DNA of 64,000 nucleotides from CAVSRC01 sp963798195 (GTDB lineage: Bacteria; Pseudomonadota; Alphaproteobacteria; Rhizobiales; Kaistiaceae). The notes beneath the pieces are model-generated. The model saw only the letters and a program-made list of their open reading frames with translations. It ran no database searches and was not told the DNA's origin. Made by a program: the position numbers and the translations under genes. How positions within the stretch are numbered: position 1 is the first letter of the stretch; the number at the start of each line of letters is the position of its first letter. Below, piece by piece: positions 1 through 8,238 of the stretch. The stretch lies in assembly GCA_963798195.1 (NCBI GenBank), contig CAWCSF010000010.1, positions 1,922,001-1,986,000 on the forward strand, read 5' to 3'.

Positions 1-695
1 ACAGCATCTATGTCGGCATCGCCGCGGCCATGGCGACGGCAGTGGCGGTCGGCACTTTCAACGGCGTGCTCGTGGCCTATGTCGGCATGCCGCCCTTCGT
101 GGTGACGCTCGGCATGCTCTCGGTCGCGCGCAGCCTGGCGATGGTCGCCTCAAACAATACTGTCGTCTTCCAGTTCGGGCCCGATCACGACAAGCTGCTC
201 GCGCTCGGCGGCGGCGCGACGTTCGGCATCGCCAATCCGGTCATCTACACGGTCATCCTGGCGCTGATAACCGGCTATATCCTGTTATGGACGCGGTTTG
301 GCCGGCACGTCTTCGCCATCGGCGGCAACGAGCACGCCGCAACGCTGACCGGCGTTCCGGTCAAACCGATCAAGGTTGCGGTCTATGTCATCTCATCGCT
401 GACAGCCGGCATTGCCGCGATTGTCGAAACGGGTTGGCTCGGCGCGGTCACCACCAACATCGGCACCGGTCAGGAGCTGCAGGTCATCGCCGCCTCGGTC
501 ATTGGCGGCGCCAACCTCGCCGGCGGTTCGGGCACCGCGTTCGGCGCGCTGATCGGCGCGGCACTGATCGAGATCATCCGCAACAGCCTAGGCCTGCTCG
601 GCGTCAACGCGTTCTGGCAGGGCACGTTCATCGGCTCCGCAATCCTGCTCGCCGTGTTGTTCGACCGGGTGAAGAACCTGCGCACGGAAGAGTAG
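1..695 (+). CDS. ABC transporter permease, RbsC/sugar family (5' truncated by window)
   Basis: This is the C-terminal part of an inner-membrane permease of the BPD_transp_2 (ribose/xylose/simple-sugar) type. The reading frame is open from the first bases of the window, so the start lies upstream. About 230 residues remain, with several hydrophobic helices. The family's loop ending in EHAATLTGVPV, which contacts the ATPase, is present, and so is the glycine-rich segment ASVIGGANLAGGSGTAFGAL near the C-terminus. Such permeases pair with a periplasmic binding protein and an RbsA-type ATPase, presumably encoded upstream. The substrate cannot be told from this fragment. Confidence 0.9.
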   Translation, partial: SIYVGIAAAMATAVAVGTFNGVLVAYVGMPPFVVTLGMLSVARSLAMVASNNTVVFQFGPDHDKLLALGGGATFGIANPVIYTVILALITGYILLWTRFGRHVFAIGGNEHAATLTGVPVKPIKVAVYVISSLTAGIAAIVETGWLGAVTTNIGTGQELQVIAASVIGGANLAGGSGTAFGALIGAALIEIIRNSLGLLGVNAFWQGTFIGSAILLAVLFDRVKNLRTEE

Positions 696-761
696 CCTTC
701 ACCGCCGCCAAATTTGCGGTCACAATCCGCGCGACACGTCATCGGCGCGGAGCGCGCGGCA

Positions 762-1175
762 ATGCCCCAGTTCGGCAACCTTACCGAAGGCCTGCGGTTT
801 CGCGTGGTGCTGCGCCCAGGCGTCGCACTCGGTCCCGGCAAGGCCGACCTCCTCCAGGCGATCGACGAAACCGCGTCGCTGACGGCTGCGGCCAAGCGAT
901 TCGGCATGAGCTACAAGCGCGGCTGGACGCTGGTGCAGGAACTGAATGCCGCCTTCGCCAAGCCACTCGTCGAAACGGAAAAGGGCGGCACCGGCGGCGG
1001 AGGTGGCGCGCAACTGACGCGTCTCGGCAAGCGCATCCTGCGGCGCTACCGGCAGATGGAAGCCGACGCCGGCAAGGCTATCGCCGCCGGGGTGGACGAT
1101 CTGCGCCGCCACCTCAAGCCGGACACGACAAATGCCGCCGGGGATCGGAAAACACCGAACGGCAACGGCGGTTGA
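762..1175 (+). CDS. ModE-like N-terminal winged-helix regulator
   Basis: This is a 137-residue protein resembling the DNA-binding half of ModE/LysR-type molybdate regulators. It contains a helix-turn-helix with TAAAKRFGMSYKRGWTLVQ at about residues 46-64, then the EKGGTGGGGGAQLT wing typical of ModE_N. No molybdate-binding (MOP) domain follows, so it may be a stand-alone DNA-binding protein that senses something else or nothing. I chose ATG 762 because a GGAG lies about 9 bases upstream. An earlier in-frame start at 714 would add residues unrelated to the family. It follows the ABC permease on the same strand with a 66-bp gap and could be co-transcribed. Confidence 0.75.
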   Translation: MPQFGNLTEGLRFRVVLRPGVALGPGKADLLQAIDETASLTAAAKRFGMSYKRGWTLVQELNAAFAKPLVETEKGGTGGGGGAQLTRLGKRILRRYRQMEADAGKAIAAGVDDLRRHLKPDTTNAAGDRKTPNGNGG

Positions 1176-1262
1176 TTTTCAGGAAAGTCAGGTATCGGCC
1201 AGCCGGCCGCGCTGCCGATCTGGCGGCAGCTTCGGCCGGCTGGGCGATGGATGGAAAAGGGC

Positions 1263-1661
1263 TTAGGCGCAGCCCTTCAGCTTCTTGTTACCGTCGATCA
1301 CCGTAACGCGAACCCGTGCCGTGCCGGAATGGATCATTCCGATACGTTCGGCAGCGCCCTGGGTGAGATCGATCACACGGCCGCCGACATAAGGTCCGCG
1401 ATCGTTGATGCGAACGACCACCGACCGGCCGTTGGCGAGATTATCGACCCGCACGCGGGTCCCGAAGGGAAGGCTGCGATGGGCGGCGGCGAGTGCCCTG
1501 GCGTTCATCCTTTCGCCGTTCGCCGTGGTGTGGCCCATCTTGTACCAGGACGCCTTGCCGCACTGGGCGGCGGACGCTTCACTCGGGTGGAATGCCGCGA
1601 TCGTGCTCAACGCCACGAAGGCCGCCCCTAACGCATAAACGCGTACTCTGCTGAATTTCAC
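1263..1661 (-). CDS. RlpA-like double-psi beta-barrel secreted protein
   Basis: This is a 132-residue exported protein. Residues 1-31 form a signal peptide ending near SEASA. The rest is a compact double-psi beta-barrel of the RlpA type: GKASWYKMGHTTANGERMN, the LPFGTRVRV strand, and VVVRINDRGPYVGGRVIDLT with the Asp-Arg-Gly-Pro motif that lines the active groove in RlpA lytic transglycosylases. It has no SPOR domain, so it is a short soluble periplasmic form, likely acting on or binding peptidoglycan. Family membership is secure. Enzymatic activity is inferred. Confidence 0.85.
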   Translation of the reverse strand: MKFSRVRVYALGAAFVALSTIAAFHPSEASAAQCGKASWYKMGHTTANGERMNARALAAAHRSLPFGTRVRVDNLANGRSVVVRINDRGPYVGGRVIDLTQGAAERIGMIHSGTARVRVTVIDGNKKLKGCA

Positions 1662-1850
1662 TCGCGTGTTTCCGTCTCTTGTTTAGCCGCATCGTTTGCT
1701 TGTCCCTCCAGCCCCGGACGATCCCCGACCTCTCGGTTGCGCCCAAGCGGACTTGCCGGGGAAAATACGGCACCAATACGGCTCGTTCATCACGCTCCGT
1801 CACGTTTCGTTAGGTATGGTGAATGGCCGAATCCGGCCGTTTCCGAGCCG

Positions 1851-2633
1851 CTAGAGGCGCTCGATGAGCGCCATCGCGGCGGCCGGGGCGCGGACCTTGT
1901 CGCCCGCGATCATGTAGACGAACACATCGCGCTTCTTCTTCGGCGCCGGCCTGGCGCCGAAGCGCGGCAGATCTTCGGGCTCGGAGCCAGCGGCCCACGC
2001 CTTGGCGAGCGTGGTGAAGCGATCCAGGTCCTTCGCCGAATACCCGGTCGCTTCCGACTCCTGCGACTTCTGCAAGCGCGCATAGACGAAATCGGCTGTG
2101 ACGTCGGCGATCATCGGATAGTCGTCTGATTCCGCGAACACGACCGCCACGTTGTGCTTGCGGAGAAGCGCGACGAATTCCGGCACGAGGAAGGTGGTGG
2201 ATCGCACCTCGACGACATGGCGAAGCCTGACGCCATCCGCCTCACTGGGCAGGAGCGCGAGGAAGGCGCCGAAGTCGTCGGCATCGAATTTCTTGAACGG
2301 CGCGAACTGCCAGAGCACCGGGCCGAGCTTGTCACCGAGTTCCGTGATGCCCGACTTGAAGAACCAGTCGAGCGCCTCACCGGCTTCGCCGAGGACCTTC
2401 TTGTTGACGACGGCGCGGTGGCCCTTCACCGCGAACACGAAATCGTCCGGTGTCTCGTCGCGCCACTTGGCGAAGCTCGCCGGTCCCTGGGTCCGGTAGA
2501 AGGTGCCGTTGATCTCGATCGAGGTCAGCTTCGACGACGCATATTTCAACTCGTCGGCGTGCTTGAGCCCGTCCGGATAGAACGTGCCGCGCCACGGCGC
2601 GAAGGTCCATCCGCCAATTCCGACCCTGATCAT
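1851..2633 (-). CDS. DUF72 domain-containing protein
   Basis: This protein of about 260 residues has a DUF72 (YecE-like) TIM-barrel fold. It begins MIRVGIGGWTFAPWRGTFYP, the family's usual N-terminus, which fixes the start at 2633 rather than an upstream in-frame codon. Family motifs are visible: IEINGTFYRTQ, FVFAVKGHRAVVNKK, LGPVLWQFAPFKKFD and VFVYMIAGDKVRAPAAA near the end. The length is usual for the family. The biochemical function of DUF72 is unknown. Confidence 0.88.
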   Translation of the reverse strand: MIRVGIGGWTFAPWRGTFYPDGLKHADELKYASSKLTSIEINGTFYRTQGPASFAKWRDETPDDFVFAVKGHRAVVNKKVLGEAGEALDWFFKSGITELGDKLGPVLWQFAPFKKFDADDFGAFLALLPSEADGVRLRHVVEVRSTTFLVPEFVALLRKHNVAVVFAESDDYPMIADVTADFVYARLQKSQESEATGYSAKDLDRFTTLAKAWAAGSEPEDLPRFGARPAPKKKRDVFVYMIAGDKVRAPAAAMALIERL

Positions 2634-2767
2634 TTGCGCCCTTCCCGTGACTGCGGCTACCGCAAGGACAGTTGTGCACCGACGCGACCGCGCCACGAGG
2701 GCGCGATCCGGCGTTGCGCACCGCAGCCGCCGAACGCGAGGGCCAGCACCGAGCTGGCGGCAGAACC

Positions 2768-2908
2768 CTATTTCTTGCCCTGCGACTGCGCCCCCACCGT
2801 CACGGTGGGCGGAGTCTTGCCGCCGAACGGCTGGTGCTTGTCCTTCTTGTTCTTGTCGGACTTCGGCTTCTTCTTTTCCTTGCCCGGACGATCTCGACCT
2901 TTGGACAT
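2768..2908 (-). CDS. 46-residue lysine-rich conserved small protein
   Basis: This short basic protein begins MSKGRDRPGKEKKKPK and ends in GAQSQGKK. More than a quarter of the residues are lysine, and there is no signal peptide or membrane segment. The start is set by a strong GGAGGAA Shine-Dalgarno six to seven bases upstream; an alternative ATG five codons earlier overlaps that site. I recall similar short proteins beginning MSKGRD as conserved hypotheticals in Hyphomicrobiales. No function is known. A role in nucleic-acid or ribosome binding would be a guess from charge alone. Confidence 0.7.
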   Translation of the reverse strand: MSKGRDRPGKEKKKPKSDKNKKDKHQPFGGKTPPTVTVGAQSQGKK

Positions 2909-2988
2909 AGCGTCTTCCTCCATGAACCGCGAAGCGGTTGCGGCCGCGATCTTAGCCGACGCACCGCCGCGTGTGAATTCGCCCACGC

Positions 2989-3514
2989 TCAGCCCGATGC
3001 CATCTCCGCCAGCGCGTTGATGACCTTCCAGTTGCGCATGGTGCCCGGCGTCTTCACCTTCAGTTTGAGTTTCGACGGCCCGATGCCCGCCGGATAGGTG
3101 ATGAAGAGGTCCGCGCCGACCAGCTTCCATCGCTCCGGCCCGTCCCACTCCCGCTTCAAAGCCGCCTTGTCCTCGGCCGTCGCCGGCGTTGGCGAGGAAG
3201 ACGACGGTCAGGTGGCTGGGGTCGGACTTCGCCATGGCGGGAAACGGGTTCTTCGCGATCAGCTTCTTCAACTCGCCGCCGGTGCGCAGGATCGCCTCCG
3301 ACTTGAAGCCATAGCGAGCCTCGATGCCCTTCTCGATCTTCCTGGCGACAGCCGCGCGATCGGCCTTGCCGGGATCGAAGACGACATTGCCGCTCTGGAG
3401 ATAGGTGCGCGCGTCCTCGAAGCCGAGCTCAGCGAAGAGCGCCTTCAGGTCGGCCATCTTGACCGAACGGCCGCCGACATTGACGGCGCGGAGCAGCGCG
3501 ACAAAGACGGTCAT
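2989..3514 (-). CDS. DUF1697 domain-containing protein (one frameshift as sequenced)
   Basis: The N-terminal half begins MTVFVALLRAVNVGG and contains KALFAELGFEDARTYLQSGN, both hallmarks of DUF1697. After LTVVFLANA (near 3190) the frame is lost. It resumes one base later as TAEDKAALKREWDGPERW and ends with TMRNWKVINALAEMASG, again typical of the family. Removing one G from the GCCGGCG run restores a 174-residue protein of normal length, so I read this as a sequencing insertion. DUF1697 proteins are cytoplasmic and of unknown function. Confidence 0.82.
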
Positions 3515-3548
3515 TGATTCCTTCTCCCGCGGGCCTACCGGATGATCT

Positions 3549-3909
3549 CTACGCCTGCGGCCTGGCCGGCCCAAGGGCCCGACGCCGCTCCCGCTCCGCC
3601 TCCATCGCCGGGCGGAGCTTCGGAAAGACATATTTCCGAAACAGCGGCAGCGCCTCCTCGTAGCAGGCGACGTCCGGCGTGACGCAGCGACGGGCACGGA
3701 TGCAGCACCGGCGTTTGCAGGCTTTGTACAGCAAATAGAAATTCGCGAGCGTGCGATGGGCTTCGTTGCCGATTTGCTCGTGCCTGTCTTTCTGCTTCGC
3801 CCATTCCACGGATTTCGGATTGTCGTGCAGATCCGGCGACAGGTGACGGAGCCACGGCTCCGGATCTGTCGGCGCCGCCTTGCGGAATTTTCTTACGGTT
3901 GGGCGCCAT
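3549..3909 (-). CDS. Conserved hypothetical protein with Cys-rich segment (one frameshift as sequenced)
   Basis: Reading from ATG 3909 gives MAPNRKK. One extra A in the following A-run then breaks the frame. Without it the protein continues FRKAAPTDPEPWLRHLSPDLHDNPK and runs to ALGPARPQA, 119 residues in all. The C-terminal half carries LLYKACKRRCCIRARRCVTP, a cysteine- and arginine-rich patch seen in small uncharacterised Hyphomicrobiales proteins, then a hydrophobic stretch PLFRKYVFPKL. Domain and function are unknown. The longer uninterrupted reading that starts at 4106 has a low-complexity N-terminus and is probably not used. Confidence 0.6.
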
Positions 3910-4473
3910 GGGCGGAATCCTTTCGTGGTGTGCGCCAGTAACCTCCCCCTTGAGGGGAGGTTGAGGTGACACGCTCTGTCGTTCCCGCGAGCGGTTTCGC
4001 TCCGGGTGATGCTCCTTTTCTTCGGCCCCCCGTCGCGAGACATGAGGGGGTGGCGGGCGCTCGAAGAGTGCCTGCTCGGGTAGTCCGTTTGTTGGCGCTC
4101 TACCAAGCGCCCGCCGCGGCGACTTCTGGCGACCCACGCTCGCGCTCCGCCGGATGAACGGTGCGCTGCCGGTTCATCACCGGCCCGCTGCCTGGCCCCT
4201 CGCCCAAGTCGCGAGCGAGGTTTTCAACCCACCCGGCTTAAGGTGGACCACTGCCACAGCCGGTCGTAATGCCGGCGGACGAGCATTGCAGGCACCTCCC
4301 GGTCCGCCGACGGTCCGAAACCGCCAACGGAGCAGGCGCCGCTCCTCTCCCCGTGACGGTTCGGTCGCGACACGACCCCTCTCGGAAGAAGATGGGCGGC
4401 ATTATACGCGCGGTTCGGAGCGGTAGGATAAGTTGGCGATCTATCCCCGCCCGGCGGGCATGAAGCGACCGCG
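3910..4473. other. Intergenic stretch without a credible gene
   Basis: These 564 bases lie between two leftward genes. Several short ORFs exist, but none has a recognisable domain, a convincing ribosome binding site or plausible composition. The stretch contains a short palindromic repeat at 3940-3962 and otherwise looks like degraded or repeat-rich spacer. I see no tRNA or obvious small RNA. Confidence 0.5.
3940..3962. repeat. Short palindromic intergenic repeat
   Basis: AACCTCCCC and GGGGAGGTT form a perfect 9-bp inverted repeat around a 5-base loop (CTTGA). Palindromes of this kind are scattered between genes in many Hyphomicrobiales genomes. There is no U-tract on either side, so it need not be a terminator. 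Confidence 0.5.
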
Positions 4474-4806
4474 TCAGCGGCACCTCTGCAACAGGACGAT
4501 GCCTTCGAAGTCCTGGATCGAGTCGTTCATCTGACCGACATTCTCACGCTGGGGAAGGCCGCTCAGGCAGCGCTGGAAGACCTCGCGGCCCCTGGTCATC
4601 ACGTCGATGTGGTGACGGAGCGCTGCGCACTTTTCGCCGCGCGGGGCGTTGCCCGCCGCCTCGAGCCGCGCGATCGTCTCGCGGAAGCTCTTGTCGACGG
4701 CGGCGAGATCGGTAACGCAGGCGGCGTCGCCTTCCGCCGCGAAGGCGGGGGCAGGCGCGAGCGCGAGGACGACGCCCATCAGGACAGACCGCGATCGCGA
4801 TGACAT
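4474..4806 (-). CDS. Secreted hypothetical protein
   Basis: This 110-residue protein has a clear signal peptide (residues 1-23, ending APAFA before AEGD). The mature part is small and helical: FRETIARLEAAGNAPRGEKCAALRHHIDVMTRGREVFQRC. Three cysteines in the mature part (CVTD, EKCAA, FQRC) and a fourth at the end (LQRCR) suggest disulfides in the periplasm. I do not recognise a named family. The start at 4806 is the one that yields the signal peptide; a longer reading would translate the repeat at 4886-4920. Confidence 0.7.
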   Translation of the reverse strand: MSSRSRSVLMGVVLALAPAPAFAAEGDAACVTDLAAVDKSFRETIARLEAAGNAPRGEKCAALRHHIDVMTRGREVFQRCLSGLPQRENVGQMNDSIQDFEGIVLLQRCR

Positions 4807-4885
4807 GGAGCGGGTTTCCGGTCGCCCGGCTGCGGGCCAGCGGATGATAGGCGCAGCCGCCCTGCTCCGCCAGCGGCGGCGCGCG

Positions 4886-4920
4886 CCGTCATGGCCGGGC
4901 TTGTCCCGGCCAACCACGCA
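4886..4920. repeat. Palindromic intergenic repeat containing GCCGGGCTTGTCCCGGC
   Basis: The core GCCGGG-CTTGT-CCCGGC is an inverted repeat preceded by GTCATG and followed by CAACCACGCA. In translation it gives the MAGLVPANHA string seen in many spurious Rhizobiales ORFs. It lies between the divergent secreted-protein and cupin genes. It is a known kind of dispersed REP-like element; its mobility in this genome cannot be judged from one copy. Confidence 0.6.
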
Positions 4921-4961
4921 TTGCGACAGTCAGGACCGCGAATGACCTGGGGAGAAACGCC

Positions 4962-5279
4962 GTGGCCAACATCTTCGCCGACCTGCCCGCCACCTCCGCC
5001 GAGGAAGAGCTCACCGACCTGCTGGCGCGCCCGGGCCTGCGCATCGAGCGGATCGTCTCCACCGGCCAGGCCTCGCCGCCCGGCTTCTGGTACGACCAGG
5101 CGCACGAGGAATGGGTGATCCTGCTATCCGGTGGCGCCGGCCTCGCCATCGACGGCGAAGCGGAGATGACGCTGGCGCCTGGCGACTACGTCTTCCTGCC
5201 GGCGCACAAGCGCCACCGGGTCACGTGGACAGATGCGGAGAGGCCAACCGTGTGGCTGGCCGTGCATGTGGGGGAGTGA
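4962..5279 (+). CDS. Cupin domain-containing protein
   Basis: This 105-residue single-domain cupin shows the pattern EEWVILLSGGAGLAIDG (motif 1) followed by LAPGDYVFLPAHKRHRVTWT (motif 2). The first motif lacks the usual second histidine of metal cupins, while HKRHRV supplies histidines in the second. It starts at GTG 4962 behind GGGGAG. Such small cupins bind metals or small ligands; the substrate is unknown. It is divergent from the secreted protein at 4474-4806. Confidence 0.8.
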   Translation: MANIFADLPATSAEEELTDLLARPGLRIERIVSTGQASPPGFWYDQAHEEWVILLSGGAGLAIDGEAEMTLAPGDYVFLPAHKRHRVTWTDAERPTVWLAVHVGE

Positions 5280-5355
5280 GATGCGATAGAGGTCGAAGCC
5301 CAAGCGCTCGCACCCCCCGAGCGGCGAAGCCCGAATTAATTGAGGAGCAAGGCGA

Positions 5356-5706
5356 ATGGCAAGGATGAACCTCAGTGCGATGAAATTCTCAAAGGTGTAT
5401 CCGCTGTACGTTCGGAAAGCAGAACGCAAAGGCCGCACGAAAGAAGAGGTGGATCAAATCATTCGCTGGCTCACGGGCTACGATCAGGCGGCGCTCCAGC
5501 GGCAAGTCGACGAGGAGCACGATTTCGAGACGTTTTTCGCTCGATCCCCTCGGCTCAATCCTAATATGTCACTGATCAAGGGCGTGGTGTGCGGTATCCG
5601 CGTGGAAGAGATTGAAGATCCCCTCCTGAAGAAAATCCGCTGCTTGGACAAGTTGATCGATGAATTGGCGAAGGGAAAGGCGATCGAGAAGATTCTCCGA
5701 CATTGA
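5356..5706 (+). CDS. DUF2200 domain-containing protein
   Basis: This 116-residue cytoplasmic protein matches DUF2200: MKFSKVYPLYVRKAERKGRTKEEVDQIIRWLTGYD, then FFARSPRLNPNMSLIKGVVCGIRVEEIEDPLLKKIRCLDKLIDELAKGK. A GGAGCAAGG site precedes ATG 5356. The gene is visibly more AT-rich than its neighbours, with more AAA, GAA and ATT codons, which may mean more recent acquisition. Function is unknown in the family. Confidence 0.9.
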   Translation: MARMNLSAMKFSKVYPLYVRKAERKGRTKEEVDQIIRWLTGYDQAALQRQVDEEHDFETFFARSPRLNPNMSLIKGVVCGIRVEEIEDPLLKKIRCLDKLIDELAKGKAIEKILRH

Positions 5707-5773
5707 GTGACGTGCGCCAACATCGCGCGCTACGGTAGCGACCAGAAACCGAATGCAAAAGGAGCCTAGCCTC

Positions 5774-6265
5774 ATGCGCCCTGTCCGCCTCCTCGCCGTT
5801 GCACTCATCGCCCTTGCGCCGCTATCGGCGTTCGCCGAAGACGCCGGCCTCGTCATCGACATTCCGGTGGCGCTGGAAAACCCGAAGATCGTGTTCAATC
5901 TCGACCACCTCGCCTTCGAGGGCGATCAGCCGACGGGCATCCAGTTCCTGAAAGTGATGACCAAGCGGTTCAAGGAGGACGGCACCGACGCCACCATCGT
6001 GGCCATCTTCCACGGCGCGGCCGGCTACATGGCGCTCGACGACGAGGCCTACAATCGTGTCCGCAAATGGTCCGGTGGCAATCCCTACAAGGCCGAGATC
6101 GAGGAGCTGATGGCGGCTGGCGTCGCCTTCGAGGAGTGCGGGCAAACGATGCGCGACATGGGCTGGGTCAACGCCGAACTGGTCCGCGGCATCAAGGTCA
6201 ACGCTGGCGCCAACTTCCGCATCGTCGAACTGGTGCAGGATGGGTACGTGCAGATCCAGCCCTAA
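5774..6265 (+). CDS. Secreted DsrE-family protein
   Basis: With ATG 5774 this is a 163-residue protein with a signal peptide of about 20 residues (MRPVRLLAVALIALAPLSAF, then AEDAG). The mature part looks like the DsrE/DsrF fold: VVAIFHGAAGYMALDDEAYN, ELMAAGVAFEECGQTMRDMGW with a single conserved-position cysteine, and a terminal VRGIKVNAGANFRIVELVQDGYVQIQP. AAGGAG sits about 10 bases upstream. Periplasmic DsrE-like proteins are often tied to sulfur chemistry, but this one has no sulfur gene beside it. The assignment is by fold-level pattern only. Confidence 0.7.
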   Translation: MRPVRLLAVALIALAPLSAFAEDAGLVIDIPVALENPKIVFNLDHLAFEGDQPTGIQFLKVMTKRFKEDGTDATIVAIFHGAAGYMALDDEAYNRVRKWSGGNPYKAEIEELMAAGVAFEECGQTMRDMGWVNAELVRGIKVNAGANFRIVELVQDGYVQIQP

Positions 6266-6381
6266 GAGACCCTCGGGAAGGAGTCAGGCGAGCGACAGGC
6301 CGACCTGGAGATGCATACGCCTGCAACCCGGCCATCCCTGGCGGAATAGTCGCGCCGCAAAAGAGGTGGATGGCCAGCACA

Positions 6382-6405
6382 CCCCGCCAGCCCTGACGGG
6401 CGGGG
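6382..6405. repeat. GC-rich inverted repeat in the 6266-6520 spacer
   Basis: CCCCGCC and GGCGGGG form a 7-bp stem around a 10-base loop between the DsrE-like gene and the MFS gene. There is no run of T afterwards, so intrinsic termination is doubtful. It may be part of a dispersed palindrome. The rest of the 255-base spacer shows nothing else I can support. Confidence 0.35.
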
Positions 6406-6520
6406 CTTGCGTTGGGGGGCACCTGCCGCCGGTGCTTCGCCCATGGCACAAGCCCACCGTGCATCCAGCACCACCTTGCGTTACCCTGCCCGCCTGACTC
6501 AACGGCGGCGGAGGCAGGCG

Positions 6521-7957
6521 ATGGCAACGGCACCCGAGGGCGCGACAGCGGACGCCGGGCTGGGCAAGGCCACGATGCTGGGCCTGGCGGCGATGGCGGT
6601 CGGCGTGTTCGTCATCGCCAACGATTTCACCGCGCTCTCGGTCGCGGTGCCCTCCATCGAGGCGCAATACGGCGTCGACCTGACCGAAGCGCAGTGGGTG
6701 ATCAACGGCTACGCCATGGTGTTCGGCGTGCTGATCGTCACCGGCGGCCGGCTGGCCGACCTGCTCGGCCGGCGGCGCATCTTCTTCATCGGCTCGGCGA
6801 TCTTCGCCGTGGCGTCGTTCGTCGGCGGCTTCGCGCCCAACATCTGGGTGCTGCTCGGCGCGCGCGCGCTGATGGGCGTCGGCGGCGCGATGATGTGGCC
6901 GGCGGTGCTCGGCATGACCTACGCGCTGCTGCCCAAGGGCAAGGAGGGACTGGCGGGCGGCATCATCATGGGCGCCGCCGGCTTCGGCAACGCCGTCGGC
7001 CCGCTGATCGGCGGCGGGCTGACCAACTCCATCGGCTGGCAATGGATTTTCTACCTGAACGTGCCGATCGCGGCGTTCGGCATCGCCGTCACGCTCGCGG
7101 TCATCCCCGCGGACAAGGCGAACGAGGACGAGCGGCGGATGGACTACGGCGGCATCCTGGTGCTTTCCGCCGGATTGCTGGCGCTGCTGCTGGCCCTGGA
7201 CGAAGGCACCGACGTCGGCTGGTTCGACGTGCGCATCATCGGCCTGTTCGTGGTCAGCGCGCTGGCGCTCGCCGGCTTCACGATGCTCGAGCGGCGCATC
7301 GGCGAGCGGGCGCTGGTGCCCAACGACGTGATCGCCAATCGCCCGTTCCTGGCGGCCTGTGTCGCGACGCTGCTGATGTCCGGGCTGTTCTTCACGGTGT
7401 TGCTCTACCTGCCGCAGTTCATGATGAAGCAGCTTCAATATTCCGCCGTGCAGGCCGGCGCCGGGCTGCTGCCGCTGATGGGCGTGTTCGCCGTGACCTC
7501 GTTCGTCGCCGGCCCGGTCTACAACCGGCTGGGGCCGAAGATCGTGGTGAGCGCCGGCGCGGCGGCGCTGGCCGCCGGCATCTTCATGCTCTCGGCAATC
7601 GCGACCGACACGCCCTACGCGGCGCTGACCCCCGGCATGGCGGTGATGGGCCTCGGCGTCGGGCTGTTCTATTCGTCGATCACCACGGCGGGCATCACAG
7701 CGCTCGACAAGTCGAAGTCGAGCCTTGCCGGTGCGATCATCTACATGGCGCAGATCGCCGGCGGTTCGATCGGCCTCGGGCTGAGCACGGCCATCGTGGT
7801 GAGCCACACGGCGCTGGCCGACGGCATCTCGGCGGCGTTCTTCGTTGACGGCTGCTTCGCCGTCGCCGCGCTCGTGGTGGTGGTGCTGTTCGTCGGCGGC
7901 AAGGTGAACAAGGCGCACGTCGCAAGCGCGATTCACCGCCACCGCGCGCACGGCTGA
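6521..7957 (+). CDS. MFS transporter, DHA2 (EmrB/QacA-type) drug exporter family
   Basis: This 478-residue inner-membrane protein has about 14 predicted transmembrane segments, the count expected for DHA2 proton antiporters. Motif A (GGRLADLLGRRRIF) follows the second helix. Early DHA2 features ANDFTALSVAVPSI and EAQWVINGYAMVFG are present, and motif C-like GAAGFGNAVGPLIGG lies near residues 155-170. GGAGG just upstream of ATG 6521 sets the start. No membrane-fusion partner is adjacent. Export of hydrophobic toxic compounds is the family role; the real substrate is unknown. Confidence 0.9.
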   Translation: MATAPEGATADAGLGKATMLGLAAMAVGVFVIANDFTALSVAVPSIEAQYGVDLTEAQWVINGYAMVFGVLIVTGGRLADLLGRRRIFFIGSAIFAVASFVGGFAPNIWVLLGARALMGVGGAMMWPAVLGMTYALLPKGKEGLAGGIIMGAAGFGNAVGPLIGGGLTNSIGWQWIFYLNVPIAAFGIAVTLAVIPADKANEDERRMDYGGILVLSAGLLALLLALDEGTDVGWFDVRIIGLFVVSALALAGFTMLERRIGERALVPNDVIANRPFLAACVATLLMSGLFFTVLLYLPQFMMKQLQYSAVQAGAGLLPLMGVFAVTSFVAGPVYNRLGPKIVVSAGAAALAAGIFMLSAIATDTPYAALTPGMAVMGLGVGLFYSSITTAGITALDKSKSSLAGAIIYMAQIAGGSIGLGLSTAIVVSHTALADGISAAFFVDGCFAVAALVVVVLFVGGKVNKAHVASAIHRHRAHG

Positions 7958-8238
7958 CGCGACGGGTTACCGGGGCGGGCGGGCCCCCTGCGTCGAGTCC
8001 GGCCGCGACTTCAATGCCGCTACGCCGTGACGCAGGCCAACCGCAGTCGGGCGGGCCTCTCGACGCATTCCATGCAGTGTTGTCGAACTCCGGACCACGC
8101 TGAACATCGCACTGATCCGGGCGGAGGAAACCGCCGCGGATTGAAGTTGCCTATGCCCGCCATTCGCAATGTCCACAATCAGCCGGGCACCAGCTTGCAT
8201 TTGCGGTCATTCCGCTAGAAATTCACGCATCAAAAAAA

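Noticed and set aside
3549..4106. 185-codon uninterrupted reading of the Cys-rich hypothetical
   Set aside because: Its first half is low-complexity and crosses the palindromic repeat. The MAPNRKK start with one corrected base gives a more coherent protein.
4154..4426. 90-codon ORF in the 3910-4473 spacer
   Set aside because: It has no ribosome binding site, Arg/Pro-rich composition and no recognisable family, so it is more likely spacer.
6284..7951. 555-codon minus-strand frame opposite the MFS exporter
   Set aside because: It is a His/Arg/Asp-rich shadow of transmembrane codons, without a ribosome binding site or domain.
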